Shown piece by piece: positions 1 through 11,344 of a DNA stretch of 64,000 nt; the first letter of the stretch is position 1, and each line of letters begins with the position of its first letter. The DNA is taken from positions 35,211,022 to 35,275,021 of the forward strand of contig NC_030824.1 of NCBI RefSeq assembly GCF_001704415.2, written 5' to 3'. Made by a program: the position numbers and the translations under genes. The DNA comes from Capra hircus. Its lineage: Eukaryota > Chordata > Mammalia > Artiodactyla > Bovidae. The notes under the pieces were generated by a model. That model ran no database searches and had not been told where the DNA came from. It saw only the letters and a program-made list of their open reading frames with translations.

Positions 1-270
1 TTATTCTGAAATACATTCTCTTTTCTTATAAATCTACTTTAATGTTTTTTGCATATTTTCAGTGTCATTTAAATACATTACCTGTAATATTATTGTGTAG
101 TCAGTGAGAGTATGATTCAAGTTTTGATCTATAAACTAAAATTGTTCAGCTTTCAATAAATTATTTGACATCCTAATTGTGCTCTTTTAAAAAGTACGCT
201 AATCATGTCACTTTCATACATTGATGACAGGATGTGAGAATTAAATATTTTAACATATATTATGACCTCA
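1..270. other. AT-rich intergenic DNA
   Basis: AT-rich sequence with no recognised repeat, coding frame or RNA gene. It ends where the first BovB fragment begins. Confidence 0.6.
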
Positions 271-788
271 GAAAGTTATGATCAACCTAGATGGCATATT
301 AAAAAGCAGAGACATTACTTTGCCAACAAAGGTCCATCTAGTCAAGGCTATGGTTTTTCCAGTGGTCATGTATGGATGTGAGAGCTGGACTATAAAGAAA
401 GCGAAGTGCAGAAGAATTGTTGCTTTTGAACTGTGGTGTTGGAGAAGACTCTTGAGAGTCCCTTGGACTGCAAGGAGATCCAACCAGTCCATCCCACAGG
501 AGATCAGTCCTGGGTGTTCATTGGAAGGACTGATGTTGAAGCTGAAACTCCAATATTTTGGCCACCTCATGTGAAGAGCTGGCTCATTTGAAAAGACCCT
601 GATGCTTGGAGGGATTGGGGGCAGGAGAAGAAGGGGATGACAGGGGATGAGATGGTTGGATGATATCACCAACTCAATGGACATGGGTTTGGGTGGACTC
701 TGGGAGTTGGTGATGGACAGGGAGGCCTGGCATGCTGCAGTTCATGGGGTCGCAAAATGGAAGACATGACTGAGTGACTGAACTGAAC
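271..788 (+). mobile_element. BovB (RTE-clade LINE) 3' end, 5'-truncated
   Basis: The last ~520 bp of a BovB element. The frame at 278-574 encodes the conserved end of the BovB polyprotein downstream of the reverse transcriptase: residues reading as a restriction-like run (SRDITLPTKV), then MYGCESWT and ELWCWRRLLRVPWTARRSN. The frame is then broken, but the remaining homology (FGHLM, SLEKTLMLGGIGG-type text, then MDREAW-type text) continues to a terminal ACTGAACTGAAC tail at about 780-788, the diagnostic BovB 3' end. No convincing target-site duplication is visible. It is a dead copy with several stops. Confidence 0.9.
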
Positions 789-897
789 CAACACTAATAT
801 TGTTGAGAATTTTTAAAATGCTAGTTCTTTTGTTGATACTACTATATGTTGAAATAAAAAAAGACAAGAGGTTAGAAATTTTATTCTTGTTAATATA

Positions 898-3263
898 AAT
901 TTATTTATTTTAATTGGAGGCTAATTACTTTACAATATTGTATTGGTTTTGCCATACATCAACATCAATCTGCCATTGGTATACACGTGTTCCCCATCCT
1001 GAACCCCCCTCCCACCTCCCTCCCCGTATCATCCCTCTGGGTCATCCAAGTGCACCAGCCCCAAGCATCCTGTATCATGCATCAAACCTAGACTGGCGAT
1101 TCATTTCATATATGATATTATACATGTTTCAATGCCATTCTCCCAAATCATCACACCCTCTCCCTCTCCCACAGAGCCCAAAAGACTGTTTTATACATCT
1201 GTGTCTCTTTTGCTGTCTTGCATACAGGGTTATCATTACCATCTTTCTAAATTCCATATATATGCATTAGTAAACTGTATTGGTGTTTTTCTTTCTGGCT
1301 TACTTCACTCTGTATAATAGGCTCCAGTTTCATCCACCTCATTAGAACTGATTCAAATGTATTCTTTTTAATGGCTGAGTAATATTCCATTGTGTATATG
1401 TACCACAGCTTTCTTATCCATTCATCTGCTGATGGACATCTAGGTTGCTTCCAATTCCTGGCTATTATAAACAGTGCTGTGATGAACATTGGGGTACACG
1501 TGTCTCTTTCAATTCTGGTTTCCTCCGGCACGTATGCCCAGCAGTGGGATTGCTGGGTCATAAGGCAGTTCTATTTCCAGATTTTTAAGGAATCTCCACA
1601 CTGTTCTCCATAGTGGCTGTACTAGTTTGCATTCCAACCAACAGCGTAAGAGGGTTCCCTTTTCTCCACACCCTCTCCAGCATTTATTGCTTGTAGACTT
1701 TTGGATCGCTGCCATTCTGACTGACATGAAATGGTACCTCATTGTGGTTTTGATTTGCATTTCTCTGATAATGAGTGATGTTGAGCATCTTTTCATGTGT
1801 TTGTTAGCCATCTGTATGTATTCTTTGGAGAAATGTCTGTTTAGTTCTTTCATCCATTTTTTGATTGGGTCATTTATTTTCCTGGAATTGAGCTGCATAA
1901 GTTGCTTGTATATTTTTGAGATTAGTTCTTTGTCAGTTGCTTCATTTGCTATTATTTTCTCCCATTCTGAAGGCTCTCTTTTCACCTTGCTTACAGTTTC
2001 CTTTGTTGTGCAGAAGCTTTTCATTTTCATTAGGTCCCATTTGTTTATTTTTGTTTTCATTTCCAATATTCTTGGAGGTGGGTCATAGAGAATCCTGCTG
2101 TGATTTATGTCGGAGAGTGTTTTGCCTATGTTCTCCTCTAGGAGTTTTATAGTTTCTGGTCTTATGTTTAAATCTTTAATCCATTTTGAGTTTATTTTTG
2201 TGTATGGTGTTAGAAAGTGTTCTAGTTTCATTCTTTTACAAGTGGTTGATCAGTTTTCCCAGCACCACTTGTTAAAGAGATTGTCTTTTCCCGATTGTAT
2301 ATTCTTGCCTCCTTTGTCAAAGAAAAGGTGTCCATAGGTGCGTGGATTTATCTCTGGGCTTTCTATTTTGCTCCATTGATCTATATTTCTGTCTTTGTGC
2401 CAGTATCATATTGTCTTGATGACTGTGGCTTTGTAGTAGAGCTTGAATTCAGGCAGGTTGATTCTTCCAGTTCCATTCTTCTTTCTCAAGATTGCTTTGG
2501 CTATTCGAGATTTGGGTATTTCCATATAAATTGTGAAATTATTTGTTCTAGCTCTGTGAAAAATACTACTGGGTAGCTTGATAAGGATTACATTGAATCT
2601 GTAGATTGCTTTGGGTAGTATCCTCATTTTCACTATATTGATTCTTCTGATCCATAAACATGATATATTTCTCCATCTATTAGTGTCCTCTTTGATTTCT
2701 TTCATCAGTGTTTTATACTTTTCTATATATAGGTCTTTTGTTTCTTTAGGTAGATATAGTCCTAAGTATTTTATTCTTTTCGTTGCAATGGTGAATGGAA
2801 TTGTTTCCTTAATTTCTCTTTCTGTTTTCTCATTATTAGTATATCGGAATGCAAGGGATTTCTGTGTGTTGATTTTATATCCTGCAACTTTACTATATTC
2901 ATTGATTAGTTCTAGTAATTTTCTGGTGGAGTCTTTAGGGTTTTCTAAGTAGAGGATCATGTCATCTGCAAACAGTGAGAGTTTTGCTTCTTCTTTTCCA
3001 ATCTGAATTCCTTTTATTTCTTTTTCTACTCTGATTGCTGTGGCCAAAACTTCCAAAACTATGTTGAATAGTTGTGGTGAGAGAAGGCTCCCTTTTCTTG
3101 TTCTGAATTTAGGGGAAATGCTTTCAATTTTTCACCATTGAGGATACTGCTTGCGGTGGGTTTGTTGTATATAGCTTTTATTATGTTGAGGAATGTTCCT
3201 TCTATTCCTGCTTTCTGGAGAGTTTTTATCATAAATGGATGTTGAATTTTGTCAAAGGCTTTC
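898..3263 (-). mobile_element. L1 (ruminant L1-BT type), 5'-truncated
   Basis: A 2.4 kb L1 on the minus strand. Its 3' end lies at about 898-911 (A-rich tail read as TTATTTATTTT). A 3'UTR of about 350 bp follows (898-1246), then ORF2 from its C-terminus back to the middle of the reverse transcriptase at 3263, where homology stops abruptly inside the codons for KAFDK. This is typical 5' truncation by incomplete reverse transcription. The 3'UTR matches in sense and layout the ones at 49.3 kb and 50.3 kb, so these belong to the same general family. No clear TSD was found. Confidence 0.9.
1247..3263 (-). pseudogene. L1 ORF2 fragment: reverse transcriptase palm to C-terminus, broken
   Basis: ORF2 of L1 encodes an endonuclease, a reverse transcriptase and a Cys-rich C-terminus that together drive target-primed reverse transcription. 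This piece starts at KAFDKIQHP in the RT, carries the catalytic FADD box (codons at 2961-2972, followed by MILY) and runs to the C-terminal Cys cluster (CWRGCGEK, near 1658-1682) and the end IYGI at 1247. The His of the Cys/His cluster is Arg here (LLRCW instead of LLHCW). Frames are broken between about 3056 and 3100, between 2231 and 2406, and near 1530, so no functional protein can be made. Frames 3059-3265, 2406-3056, 1509-2231 and 1247-1561 are consecutive pieces of one gene. Confidence 0.9.
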
Positions 3264-3267
3264 AATT

Positions 3268-3660
3268 ATCCACATAATTTTACTTCAATGCACTTTATAA
3301 TTGTTATTATTGAAACAATGCATATATGTGATATCTAAAAATACATATCTTCAAAAGAGCAGTTGATGAAAAGTAAAATTAAGCCTTTATTTGTATTCTG
3401 GTTCCCTTCATGGGAGCAATAAGTCTCATCAATTTCTTTTGTACTGAATCATAGATATTCCACATATACACAAATATTTGTGTCCAATTTTTGTCTCCTG
3501 TATCTAATTATAAACATATTATATATATTTATGGTATACAATGTATATATACTTATATACATATTATATATGTGTACTATATGTTAATATGTTTATCAAG
3601 CCTGCTCTTCAGAATGAAGATATACTATTCCAAATAATCTTATAGACATTCTTTGGTGAC
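3268..3660. other. AT-rich spacer with TA-rich microsatellite
   Basis: Contains an imperfect TA/TATG tract at about 3519-3595. No gene or other repeat recognised. Confidence 0.5.
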
Positions 3661-3815
3661 TGTGGGGAGAGAGCAAATTAGCCAAGATGGTGTGTTCAGG
3701 CTCTCTCACCCTGCAGATTATAAATAATGACTATGTAACAGCTGAGATCATTTATACCACTGCATACACATCATGAGGTGTTTGCTTGGTCACAGGCTAC
3801 TTTATGCTGTGGGAA

Positions 3816-3823
3816 TATATAAG
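3816..3823 (+). promoter_or_regulatory. LTR TATA box
   Basis: TATATAAG inside the LTR, about 190 bp upstream of its AATAAA signal. Spacing and order fit an LTR promoter. Activity is unknown. Confidence 0.5.
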
Positions 3824-4006
3824 CTCCACCCACAAAGTGGTGGCATTACTGTTGCATCATGGCTTTGTGTGTTGGGTCCAGCCATGAGAGAAGAGAATAT
3901 AACATGAATACTGTTATGGATCCTGTGTCAGCCAGGAGAGAGGTTGTGTGCAGTTATTCTGTGTTATGTTAATCTGCTATTAGTTCTACTGTGCCAGCCA
4001 GAAAAG

Positions 4007-4012
4007 AATAAA
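4007..4012 (+). terminator. LTR poly(A) signal
   Basis: AATAAA within the R-like part of the LTR, followed by TG-rich sequence (GTGTCTGCTG). Confidence 0.5.
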
Positions 4013-4119
4013 CGTGTCTGCTGTTCCTATGGCTCCTTGAATCTTCTTCCAGCCTTTTATTTCATGCCTTGCCTACCCTGGGTTCAATGAACAGCACAGA
4101 CGTGAGATACAGTGAGACA

Positions 4120-4205
4120 ATTGGCATCATGAACAGTATGAAGAGCAATACAGTGGTCTACCATCAGAAGGAGGGTCAGTGCTCAGAATAGAGTCAAGTT
4201 CACAT
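4120..4205 (+). mobile_element. Residual retroviral leader after the LTR
   Basis: Sequence directly after the LTR with a PBS-like start at 4122 and purine-rich leader text. It fades into unique DNA by about 4205. No coding content. Confidence 0.35.
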
Positions 4206-6770
4206 GCACATTTTTAAGAAGATTTTGAGAAGTGTAAACTAGGCTTAGTTAAAATCAAGTTTATCTTGTATCTTGCATCAATTAACATAGGCAAAATGTC
4301 TGCTATTTTCACAAGAAATGCTACAAAAGTGTAATAAAAGAACACATCTAAGCATACTCTGATAAATGTCACATGAAATACTTAAAAATAACAGATTTCA
4401 GAAAATGACATTAATTCAATCTCTTTTGAATTGAATTCACCAGTACATGTAAACATATATGCAAACTGCTCATAAAATCACTTTTGTAATCTTAATAGTA
4501 AATCTAGCAATTATTTGAATCTTTAGAAAGAGGAAAGGATGTAAAGCATAATATATTTGTATTATAGGTACCATAGAACCATTATAAGAATGAAATAGTA
4601 AAACATGCTGAAAAATAAAGAACTATTTTGTAAAAGAAACTAAATTAGATGATAGAAATAAATATATTGATAAGTACTGCATATTTATACACATGTATCT
4701 ACATCAATGCATCAATAGAAAATCCTTTCTAAGGTGACACCTTCAAACTATTAACATTTGCCATTTGGATTCAATGGGAAGTCATCTGAACATGTGGGTT
4801 GTGGGTTGTGGGTTTGGGAGTGTGGAATATAATTCATTTTAATGTATGTACTACTTATGATTTTTATGATTATTATAAAGTACTATATTATAAGTATTAA
4901 GAGAATTGTAACTTCTGTAAGAAGCATGATATTTCAAGCTTTCTTTCATACCATGTAATATCCTCTTCTGCTGTTAGGCATCATTTTTTATAAAAGATGC
5001 ATCCTTAACTTTATACAGTGACATTTTCACCTTCTTTCTTACTGTTCAAGCCTCCCTCATCCATTATCATGATAAGGTACCCAATTTGAGCTGATAATTA
5101 CCTCATATTTCATCATGAAAATGGAAACTGTCATAAACATTTCAATCTTCTTGAGAGTAAGTCTATGAACGTACCAATGTCTGCTTCTGTTTTTTTCTTT
5201 CTTCTTTACTAAGAAGTGCAAGAGGCACCCCTTATTTTCAGTATCACTGTGAGCTGAATTCTCTCACTTTATCAAGAATTTACAACTTAATTATACTTTC
5301 TCAGTCTTTCATCAAAAAACCTCATCATCTTAAAGATATCTGAAAGTATTTTACTCCTTGAAAAATAGGAAAGAGAAGTCTCCTCTGATGGCTTGTATTA
5401 TTTCTAGAAATTATCTTCATTTTTACTCTTTAGAATCAACTTTTCCAGATAGATAGCATGCCTTTTCAACATAAGATGAATTTTCTTCAAGGGAGAATTT
5501 TAGTTGTTTCTAAAAATTAGCCAGGAAGAAATGTGGCTATCTTTTACCTTTAGTCTTATCTCTCTCACAAAAACACTTGCTCTTTCCACTCTAAGTCTTT
5601 ATGTGACACTTCTTTTTCCTATTCATTTTTGAAATAATTTTCTTTTTCTAGATCAGCTATTCACAAAAATTTCCTGTTGAGGTGAGATTGAGTCCAATAC
5701 ACCTTCATGGGAAGTTCTGTCTTTCTATGTCAAGGGCTGTCCCTCTGTTGTTACACTGACCTGTTCTTTGGTTGATATTTGGCATATTTGAAAGTTTATA
5801 TGCTTCTTATGAATTTCCCAGGTTTAGGAAGTGTTCTTTTGCCAGCTCTGAGCTCCTTCAGTAACTAAGAAGGCAGTACCAAGGGGCAAAATCCTTGCAT
5901 CCCAAGAAATGCATTGTCTTCAGAAGGTTTATTTATTTGATGTTTGATGTTTGTTTTTCTTTTTTCTGTTATTTGGGTTCCCCTAAGCCCTTTTTCCTTT
6001 GCTGCTCAGCTTCCACAGTTTTTATATACTATTTGGTCTTAGCCTTAATCATTGCAATTTGCACTCAGAGTGGTTTCTTCTTCGAGAAAATATAAGACTC
6101 AAAGAACTGGCTTCATTAGATCCCTCGGTACTGGCTATGCTTTTTAGCTATTTTCTTGCAACTTGTGAGCCCTCCTAAGTACTCTGATTATCTGAATTGT
6201 TTTGGGGAAGTCTTACATATAAATTGTAATTTGAGATTTCCTCAGACTCTTAATTCTTCTCAGAAATAATATGCTTTCTTCATTGTATTGGATTGTATTC
6301 AAAAGAAAGGTAATTTAGAACTAACAGGATACTATGTTTCCAACAGGGATGCATTAGTATAGATTTGAATATAATCCTGTATGAAGACAGGCAAGTTCTT
6401 ATAAATCTTTGAAAAAGAAAAACTTTTTTCCCACCTAGAGAATGAGCCAAGGCTGACAAGTTCTATGTGAGCTTTTTTGTTGCTGTTGTTTGTTTTAAAT
6501 GTTGAATTGTTTCTATTCTTTCTTTACACTGTTTCCTTTTTTTTTTTTCAAGGATTTTAGTTTCAAGATCTCTTTTCCAATAGCTCAAGGTAATGAACCC
6601 TGTCTCTACTGTTCATTAAAATCAAAATTGCCTGGATATACAAGCTGCCTCTAAAATTTTAAAACAGCTAAACTGTTCACAATAGCAAATCACTCTGAGT
6701 TTCAATTTTGCTTTTATTTTTGATTCTTAATGTTGAATGATGTTTCTCCTTTTCTGGAAAGTTAGGTATT
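4206..6770. other. Unique AT-rich intergenic DNA
   Basis: About 2.6 kb with no recognised repeat or gene. The longest frame (5895-6095, 66 codons) has no recognisable motif and lies in T-rich DNA, so I do not call it a gene. A short GTGGGTT direct repeat lies near 4796-4815. Confidence 0.5.
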
Positions 6771-6771
6771 T

Positions 6772-6885
6772 TTTAAAATTTTTTTATTGAGGGATAATTT
6801 GCATGCAATATTATATTAGTTTTAGGTGTACAACATAATAATTCAATATTTGTACAAATTGTGAAGTGATCATGATGGATGTTCA
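6772..6885 (-). mobile_element. Old L1 3' end fragment
   Basis: Text of the type TTTATTGAGGGATAATTTGC ... TTAGTTTTAGGTGTACAACA is the reverse complement of the old mammalian L1 3' terminus. About 110 bp, diverged. Confidence 0.7.
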
Positions 6886-7011
6886 TTATTTTATTTATTT
6901 ATTTCACCCACATGAACAACATGGAGGGCCTTAATTCCTCAACCAGGCATCAAACATGTGTCCCCTGTAATGGAAGTTCAGAGTCTTTACCACTGGACCA
7001 AAAGGAAATTT
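6886..7011 (-). mobile_element. CHR-type tRNA-derived SINE, diverged
   Basis: Read on the minus strand it starts with a degenerate tRNA-Glu-like head (TGGTCCAGTGGTAAAGACTC-like) and B-box region, and ends in a (TAAA)n tail seen here as TTTATTTATTT at the left. This matches the cetartiodactyl CHR SINE layout. Confidence 0.55.
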
Positions 7012-7044
7012 TCTCTAAATGTTCATTTTTTCAGATCTTCTAAA

Positions 7045-7168
7045 AATGGCAGCCCACTCCAGTGTTCTTGCCTAGAGAATCCCAGGGACGGGGGAGCCTG
7101 GTGGGCTGCCGTCTATGGGGTCGCACAGCGTCGGACACAACTGAAGCAACTTAGCAGCAGCAGCAGCA
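7045..7168 (+). mobile_element. Bov-A SINE monomer with CAG tail
   Basis: Bov-A body (GGCAGCCCACTCCAGTGTTC ... GTCGGACACAACTGAAGCAA) ending in a short (CAG)n tail. The tRNA-like head is missing, so this is a Bov-A unit, not a full Bov-tA. Confidence 0.85.
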
Positions 7169-7821
7169 AAGATCCTGTAGCTATTAGTTGTTAATATGAA
7201 GTTCTCCATGTTATCCAAAAGTAAAAATCTCCATATCCTTTTAATATGTCTTCAATCTCAGTCACTGGAAAAGTGACAGTATACTTTTAAGAATCATTTA
7301 TGACCTTCATTTTATCATATCAAATACTTATAATCTCCCCCATCTTCTTAATTGTAACTTTCCTTTATTATGGCTTTTCAGGAAACATCAAATACACAAA
7401 AGCCTCATGTTTTTCCTAATATACTTCAAGGTAAATTCTCACTTTCATTTGAAAAAAGAGACTATCTAGAATTTTTAGGGCTAAGAGATTACCACTTTGT
7501 TTTTTCTCTGTACACTGTCTTGGAGATAATCACTTCATTTTCTTAAATTTAAGTAAATATAAACTTTTATTATAATGAATTTGTTATATTTTCTATACTT
7601 GGTAGAAATAATATACTTTTATATAATAAGGAAATGGTGTTTTCATAGTAATTTTTCATATTTAATGAATGCTTTTTTTAAACTACATGTAACTTTGAGT
7701 CTTTAGTAAGAGAATCTGCAAAATATATTGGTTCTAAATTTAAAACTTCATATTTTGTTATATGTTTCCTACTGTCTGAAAACAACAAATAAGTAATCCA
7801 ATACAGCAGTCTTCTTATCTT
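7169..7821. other. AT-rich intergenic DNA
   Basis: Nothing recognised between two SINEs. Confidence 0.5.
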
Positions 7822-8046
7822 GTGAGTGCATGCAAAGTCACTCCAGTTATGTCTGACTCTTTGCAAATCTATGGACCATAGCCTGCCAGGCTCCTCTGTC
7901 CATGGGATTCTCCTGGAAAGAACACTAGAGTGGATTACTGTGCACTCCTCCAGGGGATCTTCCTGATGCAGGGGTTGAATCCATGTCTCTTATGTCTCCT
8001 GCATTGTCAGGTGGAATTTTTACCACTAGTGCCACCTGGGAAGCCC
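7822..8046 (-). mobile_element. Bov-tA SINE
   Basis: Near full length. Read on the minus strand it runs from the tRNA-Glu-derived head (CTTCCCAGGTGGCACTAGTG) through the Bov-A body to the CGACTGAG-type 3' end. Moderately diverged. Confidence 0.85.
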
Positions 8047-8385
8047 CCATTTGACCTCAAGTCTCAGAAAATGAATGAGCAATTATATTGCCTCAATGTT
8101 TTTCTCTGTTCCATTTGGGTCTCTGCTGAAGTATGTATACTTCTCCCTTCATTCTGTGTTTCATATATGCATAGAAGTAAACTTATTCTTCTTTAATACA
8201 ATCTTAGGTACTTTTAATATAAGAAAGTATCTAACTAGAGAAAACCAATATTAGCTACAGTCTTCATATGCCTATGTTATACTGCTTATTAAATGTCAAA
8301 ATATTTGAAATGTAAATCAATTTTATAAAGGTAAAATTCTTCAAAGGTTATGAGTGAGTGCCATGGAATAAAACCCAATAATTTA
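8047..8385. other. AT-rich intergenic DNA
   Basis: Nothing recognised. Confidence 0.5.
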
Positions 8386-8592
8386 CTTACTTCCTCAGTG
8401 GTTCAGTGGAAAAGAAACCACCTGCAGCGCAGAAGATACAGAAGACATGGGTTCATTCCCTGAATCAAAAATCACCTGGAGTAGGGCATGGCAACCCACT
8501 CCAGTATTGTTGCCAAGAAAATCCCATGGACAGAGGAACCTGGCAGGCTATGACCCATGGGGTCACAAAGAGTCAGAAATGACTAAGCAACC
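8386..8592 (+). mobile_element. Bov-tA SINE
   Basis: tRNA-like head (TCCTCAGTGGTTCAGTGG), Bov-A body (GGCAACCCACTCCAGTATTG) and the AGTCAGAAATGACTAAGCAA end, in order. Confidence 0.85.
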
Positions 8593-8766
8593 AAGTAACT
8601 TAATTATAGTTAATATAATACAATATATTTAGTTTAGTTAGCTTAACTGATGGCTATGCCCCTCTGACCCTTCCAAAATTCAGCAGTCATATAAACATGT
8701 AAATAGAAGAAACTCAGAAGTGTCAGGTTTTCAAACTCTAGAAATTACCCAGCACGCTTATATCAT

Positions 8767-11233
8767 GGTTCTATGAAGACCTACAAGACCTTTTAGAACT
8801 AACACCCAAAAAAAAGATGTTCTTTTCATTATAGGGGACTGGAATGCAAAAGTAGAAATTCAAGAAACACCTGGAGTAACAGGCAAATTTGGTCTTGGAG
8901 TAAAAAATGAAGCAGGGCAAAGAGCTAATAGAGTTTGCCAAGAGAATGCACTGGGCATAGTAAACACCCTCTTCCAATAACACAGGAGAAGACTCTACAC
9001 ATGGGCATCACCAGATGGTCAACACCGAAATCAGATGAATTATATTCTTTGCAGCCAAAGATGGAGAAGCTCTATACAGTCAGCAAAAACAAGACTGGGA
9101 GATGACTGTGGCTCAGATCATGAACTCCTTATTGCCAAATTCAGACTTAAATTGAAGAAAGTAGGGAAAACCACTAGACCATTCAGGTATGACCTCAATC
9201 AAATCACTGATTATACAGTGGAAGAGAGAAATAGATTTAAGGGACTATATCTGATAGAGTGCCTGAACTATGGACAGAGATTCATGACACTGTACAGGAG
9301 ACAGGGCTCAAGACCATCCCCATGGAAAAGAAACGCAAAAAGCAAAATGGTTGTCTGAGGAGACCTTACACAGCTGTGAAAAGAAGAGAAGCAAAAAGCA
9401 AAGGAGAAAAGGAAAGATATTCCCATCTGAATGCAGAGTTCCAAAGAATAGCAAGGAGAGATAAGAAAGGCTTCCTCAGCCATCAATGCAAAGAAACAGA
9501 GGAAAACAAGAGAATGGGAAAGACTAGAGATCTCTTCAAGAAAATTAGAAATACCAAGGGAACATTTCATGCAAAGATGGGCTCAATAAAGGACAGAAAT
9601 GGTATGGACCTAACAGAAGCAGAAGATATTAAGAAGACATGGCAAGAATACACAGAACTGTACAAAAAAGATCTTCATGTCCCAGATAACCATGATGGTG
9701 TGATCATCCACCTAGAGCTAGACATCCTGGAATATGAAGTCAAGTGGGTCTTAGAAAGAATCACTACAAATAAAGATGTGGAGGTGATGGAATTCCAGTG
9801 GAGCTATTTCAAATCCTGAAAGATGATGCTGTGAAAATGTTGCATTCATTATGCCAGCAAATTTGGAAAACTCAGCAGTGGCCTCAGGACTGGAAAAGGT
9901 CCGTTTTCATTCCAATCTCAAAGAAAGGCAATGCCAAAGAATGCTCAAACTGCTTCACAGTTGAACTCATCTCACACGCTAATAAAGTAATGCTCAAAAC
10001 TCTCCAAGCCAGGCTTCAGCAATACATGAACCATGAACTTCCAGATGTTCATGCTGCTTTTGGAAAAGGCAAAGGAACCAGAGATAAATTGCCAACATCC
10101 GCTGGATCATCAAAAAAGCAAGAGAGCTCCAGAAAAACATCTATTTCTGCATTCTTGACTATGCCAAAGCCTTTGACTGTGTTGATCACAATAAACTGTG
10201 GAAAATTCTTCAGGAGATGGGAATACCAGGCCACCTGACCTGCCTCTTGAGAAACCTATATGCAGGTCCAGAAGTAACAGTTAAACTGGACATGGAACAA
10301 CAGACTGGTTCCAAATAGGAAAAGGAGTACGTCAAGTCTGTATATTGTCACCCTGCTTCTTTAACTTATATGCAGAGTACAAGATGAGAAACACTGGGCT
10401 GGAAGAAGCACAAGCTGGAATCAAGATTGCTAGGAGAAATATCAATAACATCAGATATGCAGATGAAACCACCCTTATGGCAGAAAGTGAAGAGAAACTA
10501 AAAAGCCTCTTGAGGAAAGTAAAAGAGGAGAGTGAAAAGGTTGGCTTAAAACTCAACATTCAGAAAACTAAGATCATGGCATCTGGTCCTATCACTTCAT
10601 AGGAAATAGATGGGGAAACAGGGGAAACAATGTCAGACATTCTTTTGGGGGGCTCCAAAATCACTGTAGATGGTGATTGTATGAAATTAAAAGACTCTTA
10701 CTCCTTGGAAGGAAAGTTATGACCAACCTAGACAGCATATTGAAAAGCAGAGACATTACTTTGCCAACAAACGTCTGTCAAGGCAAGGCTATGTTTTTTC
10801 CTGTGGTCATGTATGGATGTGAGAGTTGGACTGTGAAGAAAGCTGAGCACCAAAGAATTGATGCTTTTGAACTGTAGTGCTGGAGAAGACTCTTGAGAGT
10901 CCCTTGGACTGCAAGGAGATCCAACCAGTCCATCCTAAAGGAGACTAGTCCTGGGTGTTCATTGGAAGGACTGATGCTAAAGCTGAAACTCCAATACTTT
11001 GTCCACCTCATGTGAAGAGTTGGCTCATTGGAAAAGTCTCTGATGAAGTGAGGGATTGGGGGCAGGAGGAGAAGGGGATGACAGAAGATCAGATGGTTGG
11101 ATGGCATCACCGACTCGATGCACATTAGTTTAGGTGAACTCTAGGAGTTGGTGATGGACTGGAAGGCCTGGCGTGCTGTGATTTATGGGGTCGCAAAGAG
11201 TCAGACAAAACTGAGCAACTGAACTAAACTGAA
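8767..11233 (+). mobile_element. BovB LINE, 2.47 kb, 5'-truncated, with TSD
   Basis: BovB on the plus strand flanked by a 10-bp TSD CTTATATCAT (8757-8766 and 11234-11243). It starts within the endonuclease domain and continues to the ACTAAACTGAAC terminus. It lacks roughly the first quarter of a full element. The clean TSD shows a bona fide target-primed insertion. Confidence 0.93.
8821..11210 (+). pseudogene. BovB endonuclease-reverse transcriptase, broken
   Basis: The RTE polyprotein encodes an APE-type endonuclease followed by reverse transcriptase. Visible in order: GDWNAKV (about 8838), QHRNQMNYILCSQRWRSS, the endonuclease SDHELL box (about 9114-9131), the linker KSKGEKERYSHLNAEFQRIA (9400-9460), RT text ITTNKD and GNAKECSN, FNLYAEY (10357-10377) and the catalytic box. 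The box reads YADE rather than YADD (10456-10467), a substitution at the second metal-binding Asp. Frames 9035-9358, 9259-9819, 9798-10238, 10345-10602 and 10677-10877 are successive pieces separated by frameshifts and stops, so the gene is dead. Confidence 0.9.
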
Positions 11234-11344
11234 CTTATATCATAGTTTGTCATATGAGAAATAAGTGCATAAAAACACTTATAGGAGTTATCTAAGCTCT
11301 GAAACAATCAAGTTTAAAAGGTGGTTGTTAACTAGAACAAAAAA

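Larger units (their letters stand above)
3661..4119 (+). mobile_element. Solo-type LTR, betaretrovirus-like (ERVK/class II)
   Basis: A 459-bp block starting TGTGGGGAG and ending GAGACA, i.e. TG...CA. Inside are a TATA box (TATATAAG, 3816-3823) and, 190 bp downstream, a poly(A) signal AATAAA (4007-4012), the order expected of U3-R-U5. Two bases after the end, 4122-4139 resembles a lysine-tRNA primer-binding site degraded at CpG positions (starts TGGC, then GAACAG). That short internal leader and about 60 bp more are all that follows; no gag, pol or env frames are present. I infer an endogenous class II LTR with most of the provirus lost. The exact family (a BTLTR1-like name comes to mind) cannot be confirmed here. 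Confidence 0.6.

Noticed and set aside
1627..2088. 153-codon plus frame and neighbouring plus frames
   Set aside because: Antisense of L1 ORF2.
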